Shown here piece by piece: positions 12,156-20,052 of a DNA stretch of 64,000 nucleotides. Under the pieces are notes generated by a model. The model saw nothing but the letters and a program-made list of their open reading frames with translations, did not search any database and had not been told where the DNA came from. The stretch's first letter is position 1; each line of letters starts with the position of its first letter. Origin of the DNA: Cribrihabitans_A pelagius (GTDB taxonomy: Bacteria; Pseudomonadota; Alphaproteobacteria; Rhodobacterales; Rhodobacteraceae). A program made the translations under genes and the position numbers. The DNA lies in contig NZ_JBMERR010000001.1 in NCBI RefSeq assembly GCF_048820915.1, positions 124,001 through 188,000 of the forward strand. The letters run 5' to 3'.

Positions 12156-12521
12156 TTAGCCGATCAGGGCTTTGTAGCCGTCGAGATCCATCAGCTCTTC
12201 CAGCTGGGCGGCGTCGCTCAGCTTGATCTTGTAGATCCAGGAGTCGCCTTCCGGGCTTTCGTTCAATGCGCCGGGGTTGTCGGCCAGGGCTTCGTTGATC
12301 GCGATGATCTCGCCGTCGACGGGGGCGTAGATCTCCGACGCCGCCTTCACCGATTCAATGACGCCCATCTCGTCGCCCTTGGCAAACTCCTCGCCCGGTT
12401 CCTTCTGCTCGACGAAGACAACCTCGCCCAGCTGGTCGGCCGCATGCTGCGTGATGCCGAGCGTGGCGGTGTCGCCCTCGACGGTGATCCATTCGTGCTC
12501 TTCGGAGTAATAAGTGGCCAT
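12156..12521 (-). CDS. gcvH: Glycine cleavage system H protein
   Basis: 121 residues. The lipoyl attachment motif GVIESVKAASEIYAPVDGE is present, the lysine being the one lipoylated. It shuttles the aminomethyl intermediate between GcvP and GcvT. It starts 21 bp after gcvT with aggagagcg upstream. The lipoyl synthase gene sits at the head of the same transcriptional unit, matching its cofactor need. Confidence 0.98.
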   Translation of the reverse strand: MATYYSEEHEWITVEGDTATLGITQHAADQLGEVVFVEQKEPGEEFAKGDEMGVIESVKAASEIYAPVDGEIIAINEALADNPGALNESPEGDSWIYKIKLSDAAQLEELMDLDGYKALIG

Positions 12522-12542
12522 CTTCGCTCTCCTGATGATGGT

Positions 12543-13640
12543 TTAGCGTTTGTAGTTCTGGGTGACGAAAGGCAGCGCGGCGACTTCGGCCGGCTGTGCC
12601 TTGCCGCGGATGGTGAGGTTGACCTTGCTGCCCGGCGCGCTGTGGCTGGCCGCGACATAGCCCATGGCAACCGGGCCGCCGACGGTGGGGCCGAAACCGC
12701 CCGAAGTGACGCTGCCGAGGCTTTCGCCCTCGGGCGACTGCACCTCGACGCCCTGGCGCGCGGGGGCGCGGCCTTCGGGCTTGATGCCGACGAGCTTGCG
12801 CGCGGCGCCGTCGGCCAGTTCCTTCTGGATACGGGCGGCACCGGGGAAGCCGCCCTCTTCCTTGCGGCGTTTCTGGATCGCCCAGCCGAGCGAGGCTTCG
12901 ATGGGCGAGGTCGACTGGTCGATATCGTTGCCATAAAGGCAAAGGCCCGCTTCCAGCCGCAAGCTGTCGCGCGCGCCAAGGCCTGCCGGCTCGCAGTCCT
13001 CATGCGCGAGGAAGGCGCGGGCGATCTCTTCGGCCTTGTCCGCGGGGATGGAGATCTCGTAGCCGTCCTCGCCGGTGTAGCCGAGGCGGGAGATCCGGCA
13101 CTCGGCGCCGTTGATGGCCGCCACCGTGGTTTCCATGAATTTCAGTTCGCGCGCCGGGGGGCAGAGGGCGCCCACCACGTCTTCGGCCTTGGGGCCCTGC
13201 ACGGCCACCAGCGCGCGGTCGAAGATCTCGGTTACCTCGACGCCGTCGAGATTGGCTTGCATGTGCGGGATGTCCTGATGGCGCAGCGCCGCGTTCACCA
13301 CGACGAAATAGTGATCGCCCGCGTTGGAGACGATCAGATCGTCCATGATGCCGCCGTCGTCATTGGTGAAGAAGCCGTAGCGCGCCTTGCCTTCCTTCAG
13401 GGTGGCAAAGGCCTGCGGGCAGAGCGCCTCCAGCTTTTCGCCGACGTTCTCGCCGCGCAGGATCACCTGGCCCATGTGGGAGACGTCGAACAGCGCCGCC
13501 TTTTCGCGGCACTGCTTGTGCTCGCCCATGATGCCCATCGGGTATTGCACCGGCATTTCCCAGCCGGCGAAATCGACCATCTTGCCGCCAAGCTCGACGT
13601 GCAAATCATAAAGCGGTGTGCGTTTGGGTGCGTCGGTCAT
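12543..13640 (-). CDS. gcvT: Aminomethyltransferase (glycine cleavage T protein)
   Basis: 365 residues. Begins with TPLYDLHVELGGKMVDFAGWEMPVQY, the T-protein N-terminal domain, followed by the tetrahydrofolate-binding fold and a C-terminal barrel. It transfers methylene to tetrahydrofolate and releases ammonia. Ribosome site caggaggcattcctc. 31 bp downstream of uspA, too little for a glycine riboswitch there. Confidence 0.98.
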   Translation of the reverse strand: MTDAPKRTPLYDLHVELGGKMVDFAGWEMPVQYPMGIMGEHKQCREKAALFDVSHMGQVILRGENVGEKLEALCPQAFATLKEGKARYGFFTNDDGGIMDDLIVSNAGDHYFVVVNAALRHQDIPHMQANLDGVEVTEIFDRALVAVQGPKAEDVVGALCPPARELKFMETTVAAINGAECRISRLGYTGEDGYEISIPADKAEEIARAFLAHEDCEPAGLGARDSLRLEAGLCLYGNDIDQSTSPIEASLGWAIQKRRKEEGGFPGAARIQKELADGAARKLVGIKPEGRAPARQGVEVQSPEGESLGSVTSGGFGPTVGGPVAMGYVAASHSAPGSKVNLTIRGKAQPAEVAALPFVTQNYKR

Positions 13641-13671
13641 GAGGAATGCCTCCTGTTCGGGGTGTGCTGGG

Positions 13672-14085
13672 TCAGCCGCGCACGACCATCACGGTGCAAT
13701 GCGCATGGCGCACCACGCGGGCGAGGTTGGGGCCGATTTCGTATTCGGGAAAGCTGCCCTTGGCGGAGGCCATGACGATCATGTCGAAGCCCTCCTTGTG
13801 CGCCAGCTTCAGGATCTCGCGGTAGACGCTGCCCTCGGCCACATACACCGGGATTTCCGCGGCGCCGTTCTGCGCCAGGATCGCCTCCACCGCGCCTTGC
13901 ACGTGCTTGCGGGCGCCGGCGCCGTAGTTGGCAGGCAGGTTGGGCAGGCGGATGATCTCGGGGATCACCGAGACGGCGTGCAGTTCGGCGCCATGGAACC
14001 GGGCCTGCTCCAGCGCCGCGGGCAGCGCCTTCTTCCACGAGCTGGCATGGGTGTGGTCAATCGGCAGCATGATTTTGGTCGCCAT
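13672..14085 (-). CDS. Universal stress protein (UspA family)
   Basis: 137 residues, one Usp domain. Starts KIMLPIDHTHASSWKKAL and ends with the nucleotide-loop region GFDMIVMASAKG and a GPNLARVVRHAHCTVMVVRG tail, as in ATP-binding UspA proteins. Ribosome site gaggaggtgacc. Placed between an amino-acid symporter and gcvT, probably cotranscribed. Specific function unknown. Confidence 0.93.
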   Translation of the reverse strand: MATKIMLPIDHTHASSWKKALPAALEQARFHGAELHAVSVIPEIIRLPNLPANYGAGARKHVQGAVEAILAQNGAAEIPVYVAEGSVYREILKLAHKEGFDMIVMASAKGSFPEYEIGPNLARVVRHAHCTVMVVRG

Positions 14086-14152
14086 CGGTCACCTCCTCGG
14101 GAGTTTGGGCGTCCAGGTCAGGGCGGGGAGCCGCAGCCCCCCGCCAGAGAGC

Positions 14153-15523
14153 TTATTCGGCGGGCGTGCCGGTTTCTTCGGACTTGCCGCCGCTGGCGAA
14201 GAAGGCCTTGGTCAGCTTGAACACCACCGGGCTCAGCAGCAAGAGCGCGATCAGGTTCGGGATCGCCATCATCGCGTTCAGCGTATCCGCCAAGAGCCAG
14301 ATGAAGCCCAGGTCAGCGGTGGCACCGAAGTAGATCATCACGATCCACAGCACCCGGTAGGGGATCAGTGACTTCACTCCCAGCAGGAACTCCACGCATT
14401 TCTCGCCGTAGAAGGACCAGCCGAGGATGGTGGTGAAGGCAAAGATCGAAAGCGCGATGGCGATCAGCGGGCCGCCGACGCCGGGCAGGCTGCTGTCGAA
14501 GGCCAGCGAGGTCAGCGCCGCGCCGGATTCGCCGCTGGTCCAGGCACCGGAAGAAATGATCGCCAGGCCGGTGATCGAGCAGACGATGATGGTGTCGATG
14601 AAGGTGCCCAGCATCGCGATCAGGCCCTGGTTGACCGGACCCTTGGTTTCGGCCGCGGCATGGGCGATCGGAGCGGAACCGAGGCCCGCCTCGTTGGAGA
14701 ACACGCCGCGCGCCACGCCAAAGCGGATCGCCGCCCAGACCGCCGCGCCGGCAAAGCCGCCTTCGGCTGCGGAAGGCGTGAAGGCATAGGTGAAGACCAG
14801 CGCCAGGGCATCGCCGATGGTGCTGATATTGATCATCAGTACCAGCAGGCCCGCAAGGATGTAGCTTATGGCCATGAAGGGCACCAGCTTGCCCGCCACC
14901 GCGCCGATACGGGTGATGCCGCCCAGGACGACCGCCGCGGTCAGCACCATCAGCACCACGCCGGTGACCGAAGTGTTGACGCCGAAGTTCGCTTCCAGCA
15001 CTTGCGCGACGCCGTTGGCCTGCACGCCGTTGCCGATGCCGAAGGCGGCAACCGAGCCGAACAGCGCGAAGGCGATGCCCAGCCAGGTCCATTTCGCACC
15101 AAGGCCGTTCTTGATGTAGTACATCGGCCCGCCCACGTAGTTGCCGAGCTCGTCGCGTTCGCGGTATTTCACCGCAAGCACCGCCTCGGCGTATTTGGTG
15201 GCCATGCCGACCAGCGCCGTCATCCACATCCAGAACAAGGCCCCCGGACCGCCCAGGAAGACGGCGGTGGCGACGCCTGCAATATTGCCGGTGCCGATGG
15301 TGGCCGACAGCGAGGTCATCAGCGCGTTGAACGGGCTGATCTGGCCCTCGCCCTGACCTTCGCGGCCCTTGAACAGCAGGCTGAAGCCGGTGCCGATGCG
15401 CAGGATCGGCATGAACTTCAGCCCCGCCTGCAGAAAGAAGCCGACGCCCAGAATGAGCACCAGCATCACCGGCCCCCACACCACGCCGTTGATGGCCCCT
15501 ACAATTGAATTCAACGCGTCCAT
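14153..15523 (-). CDS. Sodium:alanine/glycine symporter (AGCS family)
   Basis: 456 residues, about eleven membrane segments. AGCS hallmarks include GNIAGVATAVFLGGPGALFWMW and the SNEAGLGSAPIAHAAA signature. The family imports alanine or glycine with sodium, and here the position in front of gcvTHP favours glycine (inference). It begins 19 bp after lipA with gggaggggatcc as ribosome site. A GC-rich hairpin lies in the 67 bp before uspA. Confidence 0.95.
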   Translation of the reverse strand: MDALNSIVGAINGVVWGPVMLVLILGVGFFLQAGLKFMPILRIGTGFSLLFKGREGQGEGQISPFNALMTSLSATIGTGNIAGVATAVFLGGPGALFWMWMTALVGMATKYAEAVLAVKYRERDELGNYVGGPMYYIKNGLGAKWTWLGIAFALFGSVAAFGIGNGVQANGVAQVLEANFGVNTSVTGVVLMVLTAAVVLGGITRIGAVAGKLVPFMAISYILAGLLVLMINISTIGDALALVFTYAFTPSAAEGGFAGAAVWAAIRFGVARGVFSNEAGLGSAPIAHAAAETKGPVNQGLIAMLGTFIDTIIVCSITGLAIISSGAWTSGESGAALTSLAFDSSLPGVGGPLIAIALSIFAFTTILGWSFYGEKCVEFLLGVKSLIPYRVLWIVMIYFGATADLGFIWLLADTLNAMMAIPNLIALLLLSPVVFKLTKAFFASGGKSEETGTPAE

Positions 15524-15542
15524 GGATCCCCTCCCGTTTGCG

Positions 15543-16493
15543 TCACTGTCCTTTGCCCTGCGCCAAGGCCTGCTGACGGGCCTGTTTCAGGGCGGCAAAA
15601 TCTTCGTCCGCATGGAAGGACGAGCGGGTCAGCGGTGTCGCCGACACCCCAAGGAAGCCCTTGGCGCGGGCGATCCGTTCCAATTGCCCGAATTCCTCCG
15701 GCGTCCAGAAACGGACAACCGGATGGTGCTGCGGTGTGGGCTGCAGATACTGCCCTACGGTCAAGAAGTCGACCGCCGCGGCGCGCAGATCGTCCATCAC
15801 CTGGCGGATGTCCTCCAGCGTTTCGCCCAGGCCCACCATCAGCCCGGATTTGGTGAAGATCTGCGGGCTGGCGCGCTTGGCATCATCCAGCAGCCGCAGC
15901 GAAGTGTAATAGCGCGCGCCGGGACGCACCTGCGGATAGAGCCGCGGTACGGTTTCCAGGTTATGGTTGAAGACGTCCGGTGCGGCCGCGAACACTTCCT
16001 CTGCCGCGGCACCCTTGCCCAGGAAATCGGGCGTCAGCACCTCGATGGTGGTGCCGGGGTTCTGGTGGCGGGTGGCGCGGATGGTCTGCGCGATATGGGC
16101 GGCGCCGCCGTCCTCCAGATCGTCGCGGTCGACCGAGGTGATCACCACATGGCGCAGCCCCAGCTTCTTCACCGCCGCTGCGACCTTGCCCGGCTCGAAG
16201 GTGTCGAGCGCTTCGGGCTTGCCGGTGGCGACATTGCAGAAGGAGCAGCCGCGGGTGCAGACCTCGCCCATGATCATCATCGTGGCGTGGCGCTGCGACC
16301 AGCATTCGCCGATGTTGGGGCAGGCGGCCTCCTCGCAGACGGTGGCCAGCCCGTGGTCGCGCATCAGGCGGCGGGTCTCGTAATATTCCGGACCGCCGAT
16401 TTTCTTCATGCGGATCCAGGACGGCTTGCGTGCAGTCACGCTTGCCGCTTTGCGGGCCTTCTCCGGGTGCCGGGGGCGCAGCTGCACGGTCAT
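15543..16493 (-). CDS. lipA: Lipoyl synthase
   Basis: 316 residues, radical-SAM enzyme inserting two sulfurs into octanoyl domains. Both iron-sulfur motifs are present: CEEAACPNIGECW (auxiliary cluster) and CTRGCSFCNV (radical SAM). It heads the lipA-AGCS-uspA-gcvTHP unit, supplying lipoate for GcvH. Its ATG overlaps the stop of a 24-codon upstream frame (ATGA), and no other clear ribosome site is seen. Confidence 0.97.
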   Translation of the reverse strand: MTVQLRPRHPEKARKAASVTARKPSWIRMKKIGGPEYYETRRLMRDHGLATVCEEAACPNIGECWSQRHATMMIMGEVCTRGCSFCNVATGKPEALDTFEPGKVAAAVKKLGLRHVVITSVDRDDLEDGGAAHIAQTIRATRHQNPGTTIEVLTPDFLGKGAAAEEVFAAAPDVFNHNLETVPRLYPQVRPGARYYTSLRLLDDAKRASPQIFTKSGLMVGLGETLEDIRQVMDDLRAAAVDFLTVGQYLQPTPQHHPVVRFWTPEEFGQLERIARAKGFLGVSATPLTRSSFHADEDFAALKQARQQALAQGKGQ

Positions 16494-16564
16494 TGGAAGG
16501 CCCCCGCCGCTGCGGCAAATCCGCCCGGCCTGGCGCCGGTCAGGATCGGATCAAATGCGGTCAT
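16490..16564 (-). CDS. Possible 24-residue leader ORF coupled to lipA
   Basis: ATG at 16564 with a good ribosome site (gggagagccg) and a stop that overlaps the lipA start by ATGA. The peptide starts MTAFDPILTG and is alanine- and glycine-rich near its end. It resembles no family I know. The good ribosome site and exact stop-start overlap suggest it may drive lipA translation. It could equally be a chance short frame. Confidence 0.35.
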   Translation of the reverse strand: MTAFDPILTGARPGGFAAAAGAFQ

Positions 16565-16630
16565 CGGCTCTCCCCTTTGCCCCTGCGGCCCGGAAACGGC
16601 GTGCGTGCAACCGTATACGGCATGCCCGTG

Positions 16631-16659
16631 TTCCCTATAGGAAACTTCTTCCCTATAAT
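16631..16659. promoter_or_regulatory. Direct repeats and -10-like box between lipA and the XRE-cupin gene
   Basis: TTCCCTATA occurs at 16631-16639 and again at 16649-16657, 18 bases apart. The first copy continues into AGGAAA, making a near palindrome. A perfect TATAAT lies at 16654-16659 on the plus strand. The pair sits in the only gap between the divergent lipA operon and the regulator gene. I infer it is the regulator's binding site and a promoter region. Confidence 0.5.
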
Positions 16660-16742
16660 CAACTCATGAAGTGAATCGGGAATTTTTTTGACGGGAGCCG
16701 GCCTCGCGGCTAAGCTGTTCACGCAACAGAGAAATTGAGCGC

Positions 16743-17357
16743 ATGGATCCCATTCAATCAGAAGATGAAAGCTTGCCGCCCGGCATGGCGGACGCGCCGG
16801 ATGGCGAAATTCTCGGCAAGATGATTCGTGATGCCCGCAAGGAGAAGGGCCTGACACTGGAGGAAGCGGCCAAGGCAGCGGCGATCGGGCGCTCCACCCT
16901 GTCCAAGATCGAGAACAACCAGACCCGCCCCAGCTTCGACATCATCCGCCGCCTGATGCAGACGCTGGAGCTGGAGACTCCGCAGCTGTTCCTGCAGTCG
17001 GCGCAAAGCGGCATCTCCGGCCGCCGGGATTTCACCCGCACCGGCCTGGGCGAGCACAAGGAAACCGCGACTTACGACCACGAGCTGTTGTGCAACGAGC
17101 TGACCAGCAAGCGGATGGTGCCCTACATCAGCACCATCAAGGCGCGCGACGTGAGCGACTTTGACAGCTGGGTGCGCCACCGCGGCGAGGAGTTCATGTT
17201 CGTCCTCAGCGGCGAGCTGATGCTTTACACTGAACATTACCGGCCGCTGCGCATGGCGGCGGGCGACTCGGTCTATTACGACAGCGGCATGGGGCATGGC
17301 TGCGTGTCGATCAGCGAGGAAGACGCCAAGGTTCTCTGGGTGTCGCTGGAAGTCTGA
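16743..17357 (+). CDS. XRE-family transcriptional regulator with cupin sensor domain
   Basis: 204 residues. A helix-turn-helix at about residues 24-80 (LTLEEAAKAAAIGRSTLSKIENNQTRPS) is followed by a C-terminal cupin (FDSWVRHRGEEFMFVLSGELMLYTEHYRPL) that should bind a small ligand. This two-domain type commonly controls neighbouring catabolic or amino-acid genes. It is divergent from the lipA-gcvP unit, so control of glycine catabolism is a reasonable inference. Ligand not predictable. Confidence 0.9.
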   Translation: MDPIQSEDESLPPGMADAPDGEILGKMIRDARKEKGLTLEEAAKAAAIGRSTLSKIENNQTRPSFDIIRRLMQTLELETPQLFLQSAQSGISGRRDFTRTGLGEHKETATYDHELLCNELTSKRMVPYISTIKARDVSDFDSWVRHRGEEFMFVLSGELMLYTEHYRPLRMAAGDSVYYDSGMGHGCVSISEEDAKVLWVSLEV

Positions 17358-17475
17358 CCTGCGGCGCGGGCCGCGGCCTCCCCGGACCGCGCCGCCCGGG
17401 CAAGCAGCTGACCGGAAGGCGCTGCCGGACGCAGGCGCGCGGGGAAAGTGATCGCAAAAAAAAATCGCAACCGCA

Positions 17476-17501
17476 GGAACCAAGTTCGCTCGGGGCACGT
17501 T
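17476..17501 (+). promoter_or_regulatory. EcfG-type general stress promoter
   Basis: GGAAC at 17476-17480, 17-base spacer, CGTT at 17498-17501: an exact match to the alphaproteobacterial EcfG consensus, about 54 bases before the PRC-barrel gene. Confidence 0.85.
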
Positions 17502-17554
17502 GTCACGGTGTAGCTCAAGCGCGCTGCGGTGCGCACCTGAAGGAGAACGAACCG

Positions 17555-18295
17555 ATGAAGAATCTTTTGCTTTCTACCTCGTTGCTGATCATCACCTCTG
17601 CTGTTCCCGCCTTTGCGGCCGGCACGGAAACGGATGTATCCGGCGACGCGTCGGCGGAAATCAAGATTCCGGCCGGCACCGAGGGCGATGCCGCGGCTGG
17701 CGCCGAGATGAACGGCTCCGCTGAAACCGAGATGGAAACCGAAGCCGAGCAGGCTTTGGAGGAAACCGGCGAAGCCGCCGAGAGCGCTGCTGAAAGCGCC
17801 GAGGCCGCCGCGGAGGATGCCGCCGAGAGCGCGGAAGCCGGGGCTGAGGAGGCCATGGACGAAGCCGAAGCCGCCACCGATGAAATGGTAGGCGAGACCT
17901 CGGAAGCCATGGACGAAGCCGCCACTGAAACCGGCGAGGCCATGGACGAGACCGCGGCCGAGACCGGCGAAGTGATGGATGACGCAGACGTCTCTGCCGA
18001 AGCCTCCGCCAATGTGGTGGCAACGGAAGACCTGACCGCCGAAGCCCTGACCGGCGCACGCGCCTACGACGCGAACGATGAGCACGTGGGCGAGGTTTCC
18101 GATGTGGTGCTGACCGCCGATGGCGGCGTCGACGGCGTGATTGTCGACCTGGGCGGCTTCCTGGGCATCGGCGAAAAGCCCGTGAAGCTGACGATGGACG
18201 ATGTCGAGATCACCGACGTGGAAGGCGACATTCGCGTCCGCATCATGATGACGGAAGAGCAGATGGAAGCTCTGCCGGAGTACGAAGGCTCCTAA
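17555..18295 (+). CDS. Exported acidic protein with C-terminal PRC-barrel domain
   Basis: 246 residues. An Sec signal peptide (LLLSTSLLIITSAVPAFA) is followed by residues 40-145 composed almost only of Glu, Ala, Asp, Thr, with repeats such as ETGEAMDE and EAAESAEA. The C-terminal PRC-barrel is ALTGARAYDANDEHVGEVSD. PRC barrels mediate protein or membrane-surface contacts in envelope stress proteins. Ribosome site gaaggagaacga. An EcfG promoter lies directly upstream, so it is a likely general-stress gene. Exact function unknown. Confidence 0.85.
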   Translation: MKNLLLSTSLLIITSAVPAFAAGTETDVSGDASAEIKIPAGTEGDAAAGAEMNGSAETEMETEAEQALEETGEAAESAAESAEAAAEDAAESAEAGAEEAMDEAEAATDEMVGETSEAMDEAATETGEAMDETAAETGEVMDDADVSAEASANVVATEDLTAEALTGARAYDANDEHVGEVSDVVLTADGGVDGVIVDLGGFLGIGEKPVKLTMDDVEITDVEGDIRVRIMMTEEQMEALPEYEGS

Positions 18296-18313
18296 GCCCC
18301 GCATCTGAAAGAG

Positions 18314-18343
18314 TTTGAAGGGGTCCGTTCCGTCCCCTTCAAA
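18314..18343 (+). terminator. Hairpin after the PRC-barrel gene
   Basis: TTTGAAGGGG, 10-base loop, CCCCTTCAAA, 18 bases after the stop. No T run on the plus strand, so weak or processing-related. A stronger terminator follows at 18431. Confidence 0.5.
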
Positions 18344-18430
18344 TGCCGCCCCCGTTTGCAATTGCCTGACGCCGGGTTCCTGCCTCGTACCGGCTGAATA
18401 AACTGCCAAACGTTCTGCCACGGCGGCACC

Positions 18431-18464
18431 AAGACCGGGTTTCCTGCGGGAAACCCGGTCTTTT
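18431..18464 (+). terminator. Rho-independent terminator
   Basis: 14-bp stem AAGACCGGGTTTCC, loop TGCG, GGAAACCCGGTCTT, running straight into further T. Separates the PRC-barrel gene from the next stress operon. Confidence 0.88.
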
Positions 18465-18535
18465 CACGTCTGGCGGCAGGGCTGTGGAAAATGGCTCGAG
18501 ATCCTTATTTTTATGGTAATTTTCAGGCACCTAGG

Positions 18536-18561
18536 GGAACCAGCCGGGTCTTTGAAACGTT
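18536..18561 (+). promoter_or_regulatory. EcfG-type general stress promoter
   Basis: GGAAC at 18536-18540, 17-base spacer, CGTT at 18558-18561. Exact consensus, 50 bases upstream of the exported-protein gene at 18612. Confidence 0.85.
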
Positions 18562-18611
18562 ACTTTTTCAGATCCCCCGCGAGGGACAGAAAAGTGGAAA
18601 AGGAGAAACCC

Positions 18612-19106
18612 ATGCCCTATCTGATCCGTACGACCATTCTTGCCGCCGCCGTCGCCACCGCCGCTGCAGCAGCTCCGAAAGTCGCCGAAATCGACGTCGA
18701 CGCCGACCTCACCTCGATCAGCGGCTACCAGTCCGCCAGCGTCTGGGGCAGCCTGGAGGCCGACCTCGAAACCGCTCTGGCCAAGGAGCTTGCGGGCCAG
18801 ATCGCCGCCGAGGGCGCCGAAGAGGAGGCCGCTGCCGAGATCAAGATCGAAATCGACTCTGTCGCCCTTGCGGACAACTTTGAGCGGGCGCTGGGCGTGG
18901 GTGAATGGCAGCTGAAGGGCGATGTCGATATCGACATGCCGGATGCTTCCGAGGACCTGCGCTATGACCTGACCGTGACCGCCGACCAGGTCAATGCCTA
19001 CTTCCCGGCCGGCACCGATGTCAGCGTCGTCACGGTGGACAGCGACATCTTCTACCACGCGATGATCAGGGCTTTTGCCGAGAACGTCGCTTCGAAACTG
19101 AAGTAA
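18612..19106 (+). CDS. Exported protein of unknown function, EcfG-controlled
   Basis: 164 residues from the ATG at 18612, chosen because aaaggagaaacc precedes it and a signal peptide (MPYLIRTTILAAAVATAAAA) begins there. The open frame itself extends to 18513. The mature protein is acidic, with EEEAAAEIKIEIDS in the middle, and has no cysteine or obvious motif. I do not recognise the family. It shares an EcfG promoter and a 12-bp gap with an entericidin-like lipoprotein gene, so an envelope role in stress is likely. Confidence 0.75.
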   Translation: MPYLIRTTILAAAVATAAAAAPKVAEIDVDADLTSISGYQSASVWGSLEADLETALAKELAGQIAAEGAEEEAAAEIKIEIDSVALADNFERALGVGEWQLKGDVDIDMPDASEDLRYDLTVTADQVNAYFPAGTDVSVVTVDSDIFYHAMIRAFAENVASKLK

Positions 19107-19118
19107 GGAGACCGCGTT

Positions 19119-19244
19119 ATGCGTATCATTGTTGCACTGCTGATGCTCGGAGGCCTGGCCGCCTGTGAGACAACCGAAGGCTTCGGGCGCGATGTGTCCA
19201 ACCTCGGCAATGAAATCACGGAAGAGTCCCAGGAAGCACAATAG
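19119..19244 (+). CDS. Entericidin-like small lipoprotein
   Basis: 41 residues. N-terminal MRIIVALLMLGGLAAC is a lipoprotein signal with lipobox LAAC. The mature part CETTEGFGRDVSNLGNEI matches the entericidin A/B pattern (CNT-GxGxDI-GxxI). Ribosome site taaggagaccgcgtt. It follows the exported protein by 12 bp, and a strong terminator ends the pair. Entericidins are membrane lipoproteins tied to stress and stationary phase. Confidence 0.85.
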   Translation: MRIIVALLMLGGLAACETTEGFGRDVSNLGNEITEESQEAQ

Positions 19245-19270
19245 GTTCGCACCCCGTCTCCGGGACCATT

Positions 19271-19317
19271 GGGAAGGCTTGGCAGGCCGGGCAGCTGCCA
19301 AGCCTTCCCTTGTTGTT
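19271..19317 (+). terminator. Rho-independent terminator
   Basis: 15-bp perfect stem GGGAAGGCTTGGCAG, 9-base loop, CTGCCAAGCCTTCCC, then TTGTTGTTT. 26 bases after the entericidin stop. Confidence 0.88.
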
Positions 19318-19374
19318 TGAAAGAAGGCTGGCGCAGCGGGCAAGGCTGAGACCCGAAACACCCGCGCCGCACCG

Positions 19375-19400
19375 GGAACCAATCGCCGCGCAGGTGCGTT
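19375..19400 (+). promoter_or_regulatory. EcfG-type general stress promoter
   Basis: GGAAC at 19375-19379, 17-base spacer, CGTT at 19397-19400. Exact consensus, 72 bases before the small membrane protein gene. Confidence 0.82.
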
Positions 19401-19472
19401 TCTCTTCAAGCCGCGCGGTTCGCAAGCCGCCCCGGCGCCCGCAAGACGCGCAGCACAGAAAGGGTTTTGTTC

Positions 19473-19664
19473 ATGTCCGAATATGCAGGTATTGGCGGTT
19501 TCATCGTTCTGGTGCTGTCGATCTGGGCGATCGTGTCCATTATCGGCTCACGGGCAGGCACCGGCGCCAAGGTGCTTTGGGTGCTGTTCGTGCTGTTCCT
19601 GCCGATCCTCGGCTTTATCTGCTGGCTGCTGTTTGGCCCGAAATCTGCCCGCGGCCGGGCCTGA
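19473..19664 (+). CDS. Small membrane protein with PLDc_N-type domain
   Basis: 63 residues, two hydrophobic segments: GGFIVLVLSIWAIVSII and VLWVLFVLFLPILGFICWLLFGPK. The pattern W..P..G...W...G is that of the PLDc_N (PLD nuclease N-terminal) domain, here standing alone. Ribosome site aaaggg, ATG at 19473. Preceded by an EcfG promoter and followed by a terminator, so a single-gene stress unit. Confidence 0.85.
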   Translation: MSEYAGIGGFIVLVLSIWAIVSIIGSRAGTGAKVLWVLFVLFLPILGFICWLLFGPKSARGRA

Positions 19665-19696
19665 GACGCGGGCCCTCGCCCGTTACCTTTCGCGGA

Positions 19697-19721
19697 CGGC
19701 ATCCTTCAGGGTGCCGTTTTT
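19697..19721 (+). terminator. Rho-independent terminator
   Basis: CGGCATCC, loop TTCA, GGGTGCCG, then TTTTT, 32 bases after the PLDc_N gene. Confidence 0.88.
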
Positions 19722-19780
19722 GGTTGGGACTGTCCGTAAACCGTGCTGGCGCGCTTCCGCGCGCAGCGGATTGTGCTCCG

Positions 19781-19958
19781 GCGCGGGACAAGTCCGGCAG
19801 GCCGCCGCGTATCGCCGCGGCTCGCCTCCTGCTGTGGGGGTATTTGGCAACGGCTGGGCGCGCCCTCAATGGAAGCACGGGCTTGGCCGGGAGACATACC
19901 TGTCACGCCCCTTCGGATCGCCCCCGCGCGTCCCGCGCGGCCACCCGCTTCTGGCAGT
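19781..19958 (+). repeat. Dispersed intergenic repeat, family B (copy 1)
   Basis: This ~180-bp stretch fills most of the 388-base gap between the PLDc_N gene and the PPOX gene. It starts GCGCGGGACAAG and ends CTTCTGGCAGT. It shares CCGGCAGGCCGCC, GGCTTGGCCGGGA and TCGGATCGCCCCCGCGCG-like blocks with 52299-52474, and its first part with 27305-27431. No convincing gene lies in it. Function unknown. Confidence 0.6.
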
Positions 19959-19997
19959 ATGCCTTTGTGTCTGCCGACCGCCCATACACCGTATGAA

Positions 19998-20029
19998 AAA
20001 GCCGCGCCGGGGCTGACCGGCGCGGCTTT
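19998..20029 (-). terminator. Terminator of the PPOX stress gene
   Basis: AAAGCCGCGCCGG, 6-base loop, CCGGCGCGGCTTT. On the minus strand the stem is followed by a T run. 24 bases after the stop at 20053. Confidence 0.85.
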
Positions 20030-20052
20030 GCCCGTGGAACGGGGCGGGGCGG

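Noticed and set aside
13641..13671. Possible glycine riboswitch before gcvT
   Set aside because: Only 31 bases separate uspA and gcvT and no riboswitch core is seen there, nor clearly upstream of the symporter or lipA.
18360..18430. Possible fourth copy of the family B repeat
   Set aside because: Only a short GGCTGAATAAACTGCCAA-like match to the 52299 copy; too weak to claim.
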